Positions 17,278 to 26,931 of a DNA stretch of 64,000 nucleotides are shown here, one piece after another; the stretch's first letter is position 1, and every line of letters starts with the position of its first letter. The DNA is taken from assembly GCF_027706745.1 (NCBI RefSeq), contig NZ_JAQFWP010000012.1, forward strand, positions 62,001-126,000, read 5' to 3'. The notes beneath the pieces are model-generated. The model made no database searches and was not told where the DNA came from. It was given only the letters and a program-made list of their open reading frames with translations. The DNA comes from Nocardiopsis suaedae (GTDB lineage: Bacteria; Actinomycetota; Actinomycetes; Streptosporangiales; Streptosporangiaceae). The position numbers and the translations under genes are program-made.

Positions 17278-18069
17278 TCACCCCTCGGAGAGGGCGCGGC
17301 TGCGGTCCCGGGCGGCCTCGATGGCGTCGGTGAACGCGGTGCGCACCCCGTGCCGCTCCAGCTCGCGCACGGCGGCGGCGGTGGTGCCGCCCGGGGAGGT
17401 GACGGCCTCGCGCAGTTCGACCGGGTGCTCGCCGGACTCGCCGAGCATCGCCGAGGCCCCGGAGATGGTCTGGCGCACCAGCCGCTGGGCGGTGGCGCGC
17501 GGCATGCCCATGGCCACGCCGGCCTCGACCATGGTCTCGGCGATGAAGTAGAAGTAGGCGGGCCCGCTGCCGGAGATGGCGGTGACGGTGTCCATGTGCC
17601 GCTCGGCGACGACCTCCACCTCGCCGACGGCCCGCAGCAGCTCCTCGGCGCGCTCCAGGTGGGCCGGGTCGGCGGCGCGGCCGCCGGTGACGGCGGTCAT
17701 GCCCTTGCCGACCAGGGCGGGGGTGTTGGGCATGGCCCGCACCACGGGGACGCCGTCGCCCAGGTGCTTCTCCAGGACGGCGGTGGTGATTCCCGCCGCG
17801 ACGGAGATGACCAGGGTCCCGGTGCCCAGGTTCGGGTTGAGCTCGTCCAGCAGGTCGACCATGTCCTGCGGCTTGACCGCCAGGATCAGCGCGTCGGCGC
17901 CCGCGGCCTCGGCGGCCGGGACGGTGCGCACCCCGTAGCGCCCGCGGAGCTCGGCGGCGTGCTCCTCACGGGGTTCGGTGACCAGTACGTCGCCCGGGCC
18001 GTGCCCGGTGCCCAGCAGGCCGGCGAGCAGCGCCTCGCCCATCTTGCCCGCGCCAATGATCGCGATCAT
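17278..18069 (-). CDS. proC: Pyrroline-5-carboxylate reductase
   Basis: This enzyme reduces pyrroline-5-carboxylate to proline with NAD(P)H. The 263-aa protein starts MIAIIGAGKMGEALLAGLL (Rossmann motif GxGxMG) and keeps the ProC signatures DALILAVKPQDM, VVRAMPNTPALVGKGM and TAISGSGPAYFYFIAETM, ending with REAVTSPGGTTAAAVRELE. The ATG at 18069 is fixed by the Rossmann motif. Length is normal. It reads in the same direction as the SARP gene upstream but 134 bases separate them. Confidence 0.95.
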   Translation of the reverse strand: MIAIIGAGKMGEALLAGLLGTGHGPGDVLVTEPREEHAAELRGRYGVRTVPAAEAAGADALILAVKPQDMVDLLDELNPNLGTGTLVISVAAGITTAVLEKHLGDGVPVVRAMPNTPALVGKGMTAVTGGRAADPAHLERAEELLRAVGEVEVVAERHMDTVTAISGSGPAYFYFIAETMVEAGVAMGMPRATAQRLVRQTISGASAMLGESGEHPVELREAVTSPGGTTAAAVRELERHGVRTAFTDAIEAARDRSRALSEG

Positions 18070-18203
18070 CCACTCACCCTTTCGGACGCATTCCACTCTA
18101 TGGCGGTCACGGAGCGCAGTGTGACGCGTCCATCGGAATCCGGGATGTGGGCCCCCGTCCCAGAGCGGGGTGGTGGGCGGGGGACCCGCTGATCCGTTCG
18201 CCG

Positions 18204-21200
18204 CTATCGCGGGACCGGGGACGCCTCCTCCAACGAGCGGGCCATGCCCTCCCCGTACAGGGCGGTGAACCTCTCCTCGCCCAAGGCCGCCCGGGCCGCT
18301 TCCGCGATGCGGTCGACGTCGAACCTCTCCGTGGCCGGCTGGGGCGCCCCCGTGGCCTCTCGGGCCGCCTGGGCCGTGCCCAGCAGGCGGGCCGCGTTCT
18401 CCGCCATCCCCTCCAGGACGTCGGTCCCGGCCAGGCCCTCCAGCGCCTGGGCCACCGCGCGGGGGTCGCCGGTCGTCCGGGACGCCTCCAGCCCTTCCAG
18501 GTGCAGCCGCCGGGCCCGGACCGCGTCGCCGCGCATCTCCGCCGCGAACCCCAGCTCCGCCAGGGTCGACGCCCGCCCCGCCTGGTAGCCCTCCTCCTCG
18601 TGCACCTCCAGCACCGGGCGCAGGTGCGCCTCCGCCTCGTCGGGGTCGCCCCGGCGCCGGGCGGCCATCCCCAGGCCGCCCATGGCGAGCGTCGCCGGTC
18701 CGGTGCAGCGGTCGGCGCCCAGGCGGCCGAGCGCCTGCCGGTTGTAGCGGTCGGCGGCGTCCAGGTCGCGGGTGGCCAGCGCCAGCCGCCCCAGCCGCAC
18801 CAGCCCTTCGGCGGCCGCCGCCCACAGCCCCGCCTCCTCGGCCGACCGCTGCGCCCGCTCATGGCGGCGCCGGGCCTGCGCGTAGTCGCCCGCGATCGTC
18901 GCGAGCGCCCCGAGCAGCCCCGCCCCGCGCGACTCGCCCCACGGGTCGCCGGTGTGCAGGAACAGCCGGTGGCACTCCTCGGCGTCGCGGCGCGCCCCGT
19001 CGAGGTCCCCGCGCCGGAGCAGATTCCAGCCCCGGCCGTACAGCGCTAACGCCGTCCCCCACGTGTCGCCGAGGGCGGTGAACGCGTCCAGCGCCGCCTG
19101 GGCCAGCTCCCCCGCGGCGGGCACGCCCTCCCCGCCGTCCGCGAACGCCGGCACCAGGGCCATCAGGGCGCGCGCCTCGGCCAGTTCGGCGCGCAGGCCC
19201 GAGCCCTCCAGTGCCCTCAGGGCCTCGCGGGCGTCGGAGTCCGCCTCGTCCCCGCACCCGCACATCCGGCCGAGCACCGAGCGCCACGCCAGGGCGCGGC
19301 CCCGCAGCCCGTCCGGGGCCGCCCCGTCCGCGTCCAGGGCCAGGGTCAGCTCGTGCACCGCCTCGCCGTTGCGCCCCCTCAGGTAGCGGTGCCACCCCAG
19401 GGCCACGGCCAGGCGCAGCGCCGACTCGGCGTCACCGTCCCCCGCGGCGCGCTCGATCGCCGCCCCGAGGTTCGGCCCGCCCGTGTCCAGGGCCTCCAGG
19501 GCGCGCCGCTGTCCGGGGCCGCGCAGGCACGCGGCCGCGTCCTCGGCCACCGCCGTCCAGTGGGCGACGTGCAGGCCCCGGGCCCGCCCGTCCTCGCCCG
19601 CCTCGGCGAGGCGCTCGCGCCCGTAGGCGCCGATGGTCTGCAGGAGCCGGTAGCGGGCGGTGCCGTCGGGCCGGTGCTCCACCTCGACCAGGGAGCGGTC
19701 CACCAGGCGCGCCAGCACCTCCCACACGCGCTCGCCGTCCTCCCCCGCGTCCTCCCGCGCCCCGTAGGCCGACGGGGCGGCCACCGCATCGGCCGCCTCG
19801 GGCGGGAAGGGGCCCACATGCACGCTGACCCGCCGGAGCACCGTGCGCTCCCCCTCCCCGAGCAGGTCCCAGCTCCAGTCGACCACCTCGCGCAGCGTGC
19901 GCCGGCGGCGGCCCGGCGCCGGGTCGGCCAGCACGCGGAACCGGTCGTCGAGGCGCTCGGCCAGCTCGGACACGCCCATGGCGCGGATCCGGGTCGCGGC
20001 CAGCTCCACGGCCTTGGGCAGGCCGTCGAGGCGGCGGCAGATCGCCGCGACCGCATCGGCGTTGCGCCAGTCCAGCGCGAACCCGGGGGCGGCGGCCGAC
20101 GCCCGCTCCTCGAACAGCCGCACCGCGTCGTCGGGGGCGAGCACGGGCACCGTGTACAGCGACTCCCCCGGGACGCCCAGCGGCTCCCGGCTGGTGGCCA
20201 GGACGCGCAGGGCCGGGGCGGCGCCCAACAGGCGCTCGACGAGCCGCCCGGCGGCGGCGCTCACCTGCTCGCAGTTGTCCAGCACCAGCAGGGCACGGCG
20301 GTCGCGCAGCGCCGTGGTGAGCCGGTCGGCGGCCGACCGCACACCCGACTCGGCGCGCTCGTCGCGCAGCTCCAGGGCGGCCGCCACGTGCTCGGCCAGC
20401 CGTTCGCCGTCGGTCCCGGCGTGGTCCCGCTCCAGCAGCTCCACCAGCCACACCCCGTCGGGGAAGCGGTCCCGGGCGCGGTCGGCGGCCTGCAGGGCGA
20501 GCGTGGTCTTGCCGACCCCGCCGGGGCCGGTGAGCGTGGTCAGCCGGACGCCGTCCACAAGGGCGAGGACCCGTTCGGTGTCCTCCCCGCGCCCGACCGG
20601 GTCGATGATCGGCGCGGGCAGGTTGCCCTTGCGGGGCGGTGGGCCGCCCTGCCCGGCGCCCTCCACCGCGCGGTCGAGGATCTCGGCGTGCAGCCGCTCC
20701 AGCTCGGGGCCGGGGTCGACGCCGACCTCCTCGGCGAGCAGGGTCCGGAAGCCGCGGTAGCTCTCCAGGGCCTCGGCCTGGCGGCCGGAGAGGTACAGGG
20801 CGCGCATGTGGGCGGCGCGCAGGCGCTCGCGCAGCGGGTGGGCGCGCAGCAGCGGGTCCAGGTCGCCGACGAGGGCGGCGTGCTCGCCCAGGGCCAGCCG
20901 GGCCTCGGCCAGCTCCTCACGGGCGGCCGCGCGCCGCTCCTCCCAGCGGGCGACGGCGGCCGCGGCGAACGGGGCGTCGGCGTGGTCGGCCAGGGCCGGG
21001 CCGCGCCAGAGGGCCAGCGCCCGGTCGAGCGCGGCGGCCGTGTCGGCGGGGGCCGGGGCGGCGCGGGCGCGCTCCAGCAGCTCGGCGAACCGGTGGACGT
21101 CGAGCTCGCCGCGGCCCACGCGGAGGCGGTAGCCCGACGGGCCGGACTCCACCCGGTCCCGGGCCCCGGGCTCGGCCGCCTCCAGGGCGCGGCGGAGGCG

Positions 21201-21401
21201 GGAGACGGCGGTCTGCACCGGCGCGGCGCCGCCGCGGGGGCCCACCCCCCAGAGGTCCTCCAGGAGCCGGTCGGCCGACACCGGCTCCCCCTCGGCCACC
21301 AGCAGGGCCGCGAGCAGGGAGCGGACCTTCGCCCCGGGGACGGCGACCTGGTCCCCGTCCTCCGTGCGCACTTCGACCGGACCCAGCACTCCGAATCGCA
21401 T
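18204..21401 (-). CDS. SARP/AfsR-type regulator with NB-ARC ATPase and TPR
   Basis: A 1065-aa transcriptional regulator. Residues 1-95 form an OmpR-like winged HTH (MRFGVLGPVEVRTEDGDQVAVPGAKVRSLLAALL... APVQTAVSRLRRAL), residues 100-250 the bacterial transcriptional activation domain (ALWRGPALADH, ALYLSGRQAEALESYRGFRTLLAEEVGVDPGPEL), then an NB-ARC/STAND ATPase with P-loop LTGPGGVGKTTLAL near residue 300, Walker B LLVLDNCEQV and MHD-like region, and a C-terminal tetratricopeptide region. Such large SARPs activate antibiotic or developmental genes. No biosynthetic cluster is next to it, so it may act on distant genes. The ATG at 21401 matches the domain start. Confidence 0.88.
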   Translation of the reverse strand: MRFGVLGPVEVRTEDGDQVAVPGAKVRSLLAALLVAEGEPVSADRLLEDLWGVGPRGGAAPVQTAVSRLRRALEAAEPGARDRVESGPSGYRLRVGRGELDVHRFAELLERARAAPAPADTAAALDRALALWRGPALADHADAPFAAAAVARWEERRAAAREELAEARLALGEHAALVGDLDPLLRAHPLRERLRAAHMRALYLSGRQAEALESYRGFRTLLAEEVGVDPGPELERLHAEILDRAVEGAGQGGPPPRKGNLPAPIIDPVGRGEDTERVLALVDGVRLTTLTGPGGVGKTTLALQAADRARDRFPDGVWLVELLERDHAGTDGERLAEHVAAALELRDERAESGVRSAADRLTTALRDRRALLVLDNCEQVSAAAGRLVERLLGAAPALRVLATSREPLGVPGESLYTVPVLAPDDAVRLFEERASAAAPGFALDWRNADAVAAICRRLDGLPKAVELAATRIRAMGVSELAERLDDRFRVLADPAPGRRRRTLREVVDWSWDLLGEGERTVLRRVSVHVGPFPPEAADAVAAPSAYGAREDAGEDGERVWEVLARLVDRSLVEVEHRPDGTARYRLLQTIGAYGRERLAEAGEDGRARGLHVAHWTAVAEDAAACLRGPGQRRALEALDTGGPNLGAAIERAAGDGDAESALRLAVALGWHRYLRGRNGEAVHELTLALDADGAAPDGLRGRALAWRSVLGRMCGCGDEADSDAREALRALEGSGLRAELAEARALMALVPAFADGGEGVPAAGELAQAALDAFTALGDTWGTALALYGRGWNLLRRGDLDGARRDAEECHRLFLHTGDPWGESRGAGLLGALATIAGDYAQARRRHERAQRSAEEAGLWAAAAEGLVRLGRLALATRDLDAADRYNRQALGRLGADRCTGPATLAMGGLGMAARRRGDPDEAEAHLRPVLEVHEEEGYQAGRASTLAELGFAAEMRGDAVRARRLHLEGLEASRTTGDPRAVAQALEGLAGTDVLEGMAENAARLLGTAQAAREATGAPQPATERFDVDRIAEAARAALGEERFTALYGEGMARSLEEASPVPR

Positions 21402-21691
21402 GGCTCCAAGGCTAGGGCGTGTCGTGCGGATCACGGCCTGCTGCGCATCGCCCGACGCTCACGGCGGGCCAGGCCGACCTCAAGCGGCGTCCCGGCTGCG
21501 CTGATCCGGTCCGAAGGAAGCGACACCGCTCCAGACTCCAGCGGACGCGAGCACCACCCGGCCCGGCGGTGGGCGGTCGTCGTTCGGCAAGCGGTCGGCA
21601 AGGACCCGGCGAGCGCCTGCCCGCACCTTGGTGGTGCGCCGGGGCGGTCCCGTACTCCGCCCCGGTCCGGCCCACCACGAGAGGACGCCCC

Positions 21692-22765
21692 GTGCCCGGC
21701 TACTTCGACCCCGTCTCCATCGGCCCGCTCGAACTCCCCAACCGCCTGTTCATGGCCCCCATGACCCGGTCGCGGGCCAAGGGCGGGCTGGCCACCGAGC
21801 TCACCGCCGAGTACTACGCCCAGCGCGCCTCGGCCGGGCTCATCATCACCGAGGCCGCCCAGCCCAGCACCATCGGCCAGGGCTACATCGACACCCCCGG
21901 CGTGCACACCGCCGACCAGGTCGCGGCCTGGCGCGCGACGACCGGGGCCGTCCACGCCCGCGGCGGGCGCATCTTCCTCCAGATCATGCACGGCGGCCGG
22001 ATCGGCCACCCCCACCTCTACCCCGACGGGGCCCGGCCCGTGGCGCCCTCGCCCATCGCCTCCGGCGAGTCCCTCTTCACCCCCGAGGGCATGCTGGAGC
22101 ACCCGGTCCCGCGCGAACTCTCCGCCGAGGAGATCGCCGACACCGTCCAGGACTTCGCCGACGCCGCCCGCAACGCCGTGGACGCCGGGTTCGACGGCGT
22201 GGAGCTGCACGGCGCCAACGGCTACCTCATCCACCAGTTCCTGGCCGACGGCAGCAACCGGCGCACCGACGGCTACGGCGGCTCCCCCGCGCGGCGGATG
22301 CGGTTCGCCCTGGAGACCGCGGCCGCCGTCACCGAGGCCGTCGGCCCCGAGCGGGTCGGGTTCCGCGTCTCCCCCGGCAACACCTTCAACGGCATCACCG
22401 AGAGCGACACCGCGGAGTTCTATCCGGCGCTCGCCCGCGAGCTCGCCCCGCTCGGCCTGGCCTACCTGCACGTCATGGAGGTCGGCGACCGGGCGGTCAC
22501 CAAGGCGGTCCGCGACGCCTGGCCCGGCGCGCTGGTGCTCAACCCCACGGCGGCCCCATCCGAGGGGGGCCGCACGGTGCATGCGGGCGCCGACGCCCTG
22601 CGGGAGGGCGCGGCCGACGCGATCGCCGTGGGCAGCGACTGGCTGGCCAACCCCGACCTGGACGCGCGGGTGCGCGCGGGCGGCCCGTTCAACGAGCCCG
22701 ACGCCGCCACCTTCTACGGGGGCGACCACCGCGGGTACACCGACTATCCGCGTCTGGGGGACTGA
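21692..22765 (+). CDS. Old-yellow-enzyme family alkene reductase
   Basis: An FMN-dependent NADPH oxidoreductase (OYE/NemA class) that reduces activated C=C bonds or nitro compounds. The 357-aa protein begins YFDPVSIGPLELPNRLFMAPMTRSRA, carries the substrate-binding HGANGYLIHQFL (His-x-x-Asn at about residue 172), the TDGYGGS motif and the FMN phosphate region DAIAVGSDWLANPDL. The GTG at 21692 has GAGAGGA upstream. It is divergent from the SARP gene with 290 bases between, in which nothing else is seen. Physiological substrate is unknown. Confidence 0.9.
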   Translation: MPGYFDPVSIGPLELPNRLFMAPMTRSRAKGGLATELTAEYYAQRASAGLIITEAAQPSTIGQGYIDTPGVHTADQVAAWRATTGAVHARGGRIFLQIMHGGRIGHPHLYPDGARPVAPSPIASGESLFTPEGMLEHPVPRELSAEEIADTVQDFADAARNAVDAGFDGVELHGANGYLIHQFLADGSNRRTDGYGGSPARRMRFALETAAAVTEAVGPERVGFRVSPGNTFNGITESDTAEFYPALARELAPLGLAYLHVMEVGDRAVTKAVRDAWPGALVLNPTAAPSEGGRTVHAGADALREGAADAIAVGSDWLANPDLDARVRAGGPFNEPDAATFYGGDHRGYTDYPRLGD

Positions 22766-22802
22766 CCGGGGCCCAGCGGGCGGCGGGGACGGCGGAGCGT
22801 AC

Positions 22803-23762
22803 TCAGCCGTCCCCGCCGCCCCGGTGCTCCTCCTCGGCGGTGCCGCCGGGCCCCACGATGAACGTGCGCTCCGGCGCGGCGGGCGACCGCCGCCGCATGG
22901 CGACACGCTCGCGCCGATCGGGACGGCCCTGCTCCGGGGCGCCATCCGGGGAGCCGTCCGCGACGCCCGCGAAGTGCAGCCTGCTGAACGCCAGCGCCTC
23001 GGCCAGCTCCAGCTTGCGCGCCTCCCGGTCGACCGCCTTACGGGTGTTCACCTCCAGGACGATCTGCCCCTCGTACCCCGTGGTCGCCAGGTGCTCCAGC
23101 AGCTCCGCGCACGGTTGCGCGCCGCGCCCCGGGATGAGGTGCTCGTCCAGGTTCTGCCCGCCGAACCCGTCGGCCAGGTGCACGTGGGACAGCCGCCCGC
23201 CCAGCCGCTTGGCCATGTCCATGGCGTCCGACCGGGACATCGCGGTGTGCGACAGGTCCAGGGTGACGTCCGGGTAGTCCCGGTCGAGCGGGTTCCAGCT
23301 CGGCGCGTAGGGGACCACTTCCCGGTCGCCCATGTGCACGGGGTACATGTTCTCCACGGCGAAGACCACGTCGGTCTCCTCCTGCATGCGGGCGATGCCC
23401 TCCTCGAAGGCCTTGGCGTACTCGCGCTGCCACCGGAACGCCGGGTGCACCACGATCGCGGTGGCGCCCAGCGCCTCGGCCATCGCCTTGGAGCGGACCA
23501 GTTTCTCCCACGGGTCGCGCCCCCACACCCGCTGGGTGAAGATCAGGCAGGGGGAGTGCACCGCGGTGACGGGCACGCCGTGGTAGTCGGAGAGCCGGCG
23601 CAGCATGTCGGTGTCCTGGCTGACCGGGTCGGAGGAGACCAGCACCTCGATGCCGTCGTAGCCGAGCTCGGCGGCGATCTCGAAGGCGGCGGGCGTCTTC
23701 TCCGGGAAGACCGAGGCGGTCGACAGGACCACCGGCGCGTCGGGGACCTCGATAGCGCTCAC
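22803..23762 (-). CDS. Sugar phosphate isomerase/epimerase family (AP endonuclease 2 fold)
   Basis: The 319-aa protein is a TIM barrel of the xylose-isomerase-like/AP-endonuclease-2 superfamily: [68 protein letters not shown] and IVLEVNTR place metal-binding Glu, His and Asp at the expected strand ends. The last about 55 residues are an Arg/Gly-rich tail not belonging to the barrel. Start is a GTG at 23762, divergent from the methyltransferase. The family includes isomerases, endonuclease IV and others, so no reaction is assigned. Confidence 0.8.
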   Translation of the reverse strand: MSAIEVPDAPVVLSTASVFPEKTPAAFEIAAELGYDGIEVLVSSDPVSQDTDMLRRLSDYHGVPVTAVHSPCLIFTQRVWGRDPWEKLVRSKAMAEALGATAIVVHPAFRWQREYAKAFEEGIARMQEETDVVFAVENMYPVHMGDREVVPYAPSWNPLDRDYPDVTLDLSHTAMSRSDAMDMAKRLGGRLSHVHLADGFGGQNLDEHLIPGRGAQPCAELLEHLATTGYEGQIVLEVNTRKAVDREARKLELAEALAFSRLHFAGVADGSPDGAPEQGRPDRRERVAMRRRSPAAPERTFIVGPGGTAEEEHRGGGDG

Positions 23763-23830
23763 CCGATCAACCCTATGCGGTGGGGGGCCGGATTGGCCCG
23801 GGGGCCGTCGGCGCGGCTAGCCTGCCCGGG

Positions 23831-24529
23831 GTGAGAGCCGCACTTCAGGGGGCGATCCCCAGCCCCAACATCTGGCACAGCCCCGGCGTCTACGAGCTGG
23901 AGAACGCCGCCGTGGACCCGGACGGGCGCATCGCCGCCGCCATGGAGCGCATCCGCCCCATGACCGGGGCGCGGGTGCTCGACATCGGCTGCGGCACCGG
24001 CTACCACCTGCCCGCCTTCGCCTCGGTCGCCGCGCACGTGACCGGGGTGGAGCCGCACGGGGAGCTGGCGGCGGCCGCCCGCGCCCGGACCGCCGGGCTG
24101 GGCAACGCCGAGGTGCGCACAGGGGTGGCGCAGCGCCTCCCGGTGCCCGACGCCTCGGTGGAGGTGGCGCACGCCCGGTGGGCCTACTTCTTCGGTCGCG
24201 GCTGCGAGCCGGGGCTGCGCGAGCTGTCCCGGGTGATGCGCCGCGGCGGCGCGGCGTTCATCGTCGACAACGACGCCTCCCGCAGCACCTTCGGCGGCTG
24301 GTTCCGCCGGTTCCTGCCCCGCTACGACCCGGACGACGTGGAGCGGTTCTGGGCCGCCCAGGGGTTCTCCCGGGAGCCGCTGGACATCCGGTGGCGCTTC
24401 GGGCGCCGCGCCGACTTCGAGGCCGTGGTGCGCATCGAGTTCCCGCAGCGCCTGGCCGACGAGATCATCGCGGCCCACCCCGGCCTCGAAGTGGACTACG
24501 CGGTCAACCTGTGGTGGCGCGAGTACTGA
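23831..24529 (+). CDS. Class I SAM-dependent methyltransferase, substrate unknown
   Basis: The 232-aa protein has a methyltransferase_11-type core: ARVLDIGCGTGYHLPAFA (motif I) near residue 52, VEPHGELAAAAR after it, and HARWAYFFGRGCEPGLRELSRVMRRGGAAFIVDND as motifs post-II/III. A GTG start at 23831 is used; no upstream in-frame alternative fits. The N-terminal AIPSPNIWHSPGVYELENAAVDPDGRI block is characteristic of a conserved actinobacterial subfamily without known substrate. Confidence 0.8.
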   Translation: MRAALQGAIPSPNIWHSPGVYELENAAVDPDGRIAAAMERIRPMTGARVLDIGCGTGYHLPAFASVAAHVTGVEPHGELAAAARARTAGLGNAEVRTGVAQRLPVPDASVEVAHARWAYFFGRGCEPGLRELSRVMRRGGAAFIVDNDASRSTFGGWFRRFLPRYDPDDVERFWAAQGFSREPLDIRWRFGRRADFEAVVRIEFPQRLADEIIAAHPGLEVDYAVNLWWREY

Positions 24530-24560
24530 CCGGGCCGCCGCCCGGGCCGCGCCCGGCGCC

Positions 24561-25307
24561 TCACCGCTCATCGAAGCCCACTCCCGACCCGTCCGAGGAG
24601 ACCTCGACCAGGGCCCGGTCCCCGGCCGCCGACACGCACTCGATGCCGCTGGAGGCCGAGGTCACCATCGAGTACTCGTCCATCTCGCACCGCACCTCCT
24701 CCTGGCCGGTGTGGTACCGGTACCGCTCCTCGACGGCCGCCCGCGACACCGGCAGCCGCCCGGTCTCGTACTCGAAGGTCTCGGCGCCGGTGACGGTGAC
24801 GTCGAAGACGGCCGCGTACCCCATGTAGGTCGCCTCGCAGGACCCGGTCGCGCCGTCCTCGGGGGCCAGCTCCCCGCAGACGACCGCCGACTCCGGGTCG
24901 TACTCCATCCCGAAGGCGTTGACGAACCGCTTGATCTCGTACTCCACCGACGCCGTGAAGTCGCCGGGCGGCGGTGTGGGCCCCAGGCTGCGCTCGTCGA
25001 AGACGGGCTCATCGGCCGGCACCGGGCCGGTGCGGAAGCCGCCCCCGGGCGGGGACCCCCCGGGGGAGGCGCCGTCGGAGTACCCGTCCCCGGGCGGGGA
25101 GGCGGAGGGGCCCGCCCCGTCCGGCGCGCCCGGGGAGCCGGACGGCGACGGGCTCGGCGCGGTGGGCGCCGCGCCGTCCCGGTCGGGCGGCAGCTCACCG
25201 TCCCGGAGGTAGGCGACCGCGCCGCACGCGGACGAGGCGGCCAGGGCGCCCGCACAGGCCAGCGCCAGCGCCGCCCTTCGGACCAGGGTGCTGATCGGGG
25301 GTTCCAC
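24561..25307 (-). CDS. Secreted or lipoprotein with DUF4333-like C-terminal domain
   Basis: Starting at a GTG with GAGAGGA upstream, the 248-aa product has a signal peptide (LVRRAALALACAGALAASSACG) whose cysteine near residue 28 could be a lipidation site, although the preceding residues are not a strong lipobox. Residues 45-110 are a Pro/Ser/Gly-rich spacer. The C-terminal part (VVCGELAPEDGATGSCEATYMGYAAVFDVTVTGAE, then two further cysteines) resembles DUF4333, a small extracytoplasmic domain of unknown role. It is divergent from radA. Confidence 0.65.
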   Translation of the reverse strand: MEPPISTLVRRAALALACAGALAASSACGAVAYLRDGELPPDRDGAAPTAPSPSPSGSPGAPDGAGPSASPPGDGYSDGASPGGSPPGGGFRTGPVPADEPVFDERSLGPTPPPGDFTASVEYEIKRFVNAFGMEYDPESAVVCGELAPEDGATGSCEATYMGYAAVFDVTVTGAETFEYETGRLPVSRAAVEERYRYHTGQEEVRCEMDEYSMVTSASSGIECVSAAGDRALVEVSSDGSGVGFDER

Positions 25308-25507
25308 GGCCGTCCTCTCCCAGGTGCCTCGTGCGCGCCCGCGGGCCATGGCGCGCGCCGGGCGCCCTGCCCGCGCCCGGCCCTTCGCCCGGTGTGACTC
25401 ACCGGTGCGCCGCCTGGTTCCGGATCCGTCCGCCCCCGCTCCGGCCCGCCGTCCACAGGCCGTGCGTCCGGGCGTGTCCTGTCCCCCCGAGGGGCTAGCG
25501 TGCAACC

Positions 25508-26875
25508 ATGGCGAAGAGCGCGAAGAGTTCCTTCCGGTGCGCCGAGTGCGGCTGGACCACGCTGAAGTGGGTGGGCCGGTGCGGGGAGTGCCAGGCCTGG
25601 GGCACGGTCGAGGAGGCGGGCGCGCCCGCGCCGACCGCCGTGGCCCCCACCCGGGTGGCCACCTCCGCCCGCCCCATCACCGAGATCGACGTGGAGACCG
25701 CGCACGCCGCCCCCACCGGGCTGGACGAGCTGGACCGGGTGCTCGGCGGCGGGGTGGTCCCCGGCGGCGTGATGCTGCTGGCGGGCGAGCCCGGTGTGGG
25801 CAAGTCGACGCTGCTGCTGGAGGTCGCCGCGCTGTCGGCGGACGCGGGTCCGGTGCTCTACGTCACCGGCGAGGAGTCCACCGGCCAGGTGCGGCTGCGC
25901 GCCGAGCGGTTGGGCGCGCTCTCCCCCAAGCTCTTCCTCGCCGCCGAGACCACGGTCGGCGCGGTCGCCTCGCACGTGGACGCGGTCGCCCCTGCGCTGC
26001 TCATCGTCGACTCGGTGCAGACCATGAGCGCCCCGGAGGTGTCCGGGGTGCCCGGCGGCGTCACCCAGGTGCGGGAGGTCGCCGGGGCGCTCATCCGCAT
26101 CGCCAAGGAGCGCGGCATCGCCACCGTGCTGGTCGGGCACGTCACCAAGGACGGCTCGATCGCCGGCCCCCGCATGCTGGAGCACCTGGTGGACGTGGTG
26201 CTGCAGTTCGAGGGCGACCGCCACTCCCGGCTGCGCATGCTGCGCGCGGTGAAGAACCGGTACGGGCCCACCGACGAGATCGGCTGCTTCGACCTGGGCG
26301 AGGCCGGGATCATCGGCCTGCCCGACCCGAGCGGGCTGTTCCTGACCCGCCGCAACGAGCCGGTGCCGGGCACCTGCGTCACGGTCACCCTGGAGGGGCG
26401 CCGCCCGCTGATCGCGGAGGTCCAGGCCCTGGTCGCGCCGACCAACCTGCCGCAGCCGCGCCGGGCCACCTCCGGGCTGGACCAGGCGCGGGTGAACATG
26501 GCGCTGGCGGTGCTGGAGCGGCGGGCCGGGGTGCGGCTGGCCAACGCGGACGTGTACCTGTCCACCGTGGGCGGGGTGCGGCTGGGCGAGCCCTCGGTCG
26601 ACCTGGCGCTGGCGCTGGCGGTGGCCGGGTCGGCCCGGGACGAGGCGCTGCCGCGCGGGCTGGCCGCCTTGGGCGAGGTGGGCCTGGCGGGCGAGGTGCG
26701 CGCGGTGGACGGCGTGGAGCGCCGCCTGATCGAGGCGCAGCGGCTGGGTTTCACCCGGGCGATCGTGCCCCGGCACAGCGAGGTCCCGGTGGAGGGCATC
26801 GAGGTGGTGGGCGTCGACGACGTCTCCGAGGCCCTGGCCTCGGCCCTGCCCGCCCGGCGCCGCCGTTCACACTGA
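25508..26875 (+). CDS. radA: DNA repair protein RadA
   Basis: RadA (Sms) is a RecA-related ATPase that promotes branch migration in recombination repair. The 455-aa protein has the N-terminal zinc finger with Cys 11, 14, 25 and 28 (CAECGWTTLKWVGRCGEC), the Walker A GEPGVGKS at residues 93-100, the RadA-specific KNRYG motif (AVKNRYGPTDEIG), and a Lon-protease-like C-terminal domain (SVDLALALAVAGSARDEALPRGLAALGEVGLAGEVR). All features are intact and length is normal. It converges on the next gene over a strong terminator. Confidence 0.96.
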   Translation: MAKSAKSSFRCAECGWTTLKWVGRCGECQAWGTVEEAGAPAPTAVAPTRVATSARPITEIDVETAHAAPTGLDELDRVLGGGVVPGGVMLLAGEPGVGKSTLLLEVAALSADAGPVLYVTGEESTGQVRLRAERLGALSPKLFLAAETTVGAVASHVDAVAPALLIVDSVQTMSAPEVSGVPGGVTQVREVAGALIRIAKERGIATVLVGHVTKDGSIAGPRMLEHLVDVVLQFEGDRHSRLRMLRAVKNRYGPTDEIGCFDLGEAGIIGLPDPSGLFLTRRNEPVPGTCVTVTLEGRRPLIAEVQALVAPTNLPQPRRATSGLDQARVNMALAVLERRAGVRLANADVYLSTVGGVRLGEPSVDLALALAVAGSARDEALPRGLAALGEVGLAGEVRAVDGVERRLIEAQRLGFTRAIVPRHSEVPVEGIEVVGVDDVSEALASALPARRRRSH

Positions 26876-26900
26876 CGCCCCGGCGCTTCCCCGAGCGGGG

Positions 26901-26927
26901 TCCGGGGCGGGCCGCGCCCGCCCCGGA
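26901..26927. terminator. Bidirectional terminator between radA and the next gene
   Basis: A perfect 12-bp stem (TCCGGGGCGGGC and GCCCGCCCCGGA) with a CGC loop lies between convergent stops, 26 bases after radA and 5 bases before the other stop. Confidence 0.75.
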
Positions 26928-26931
26928 GGGG

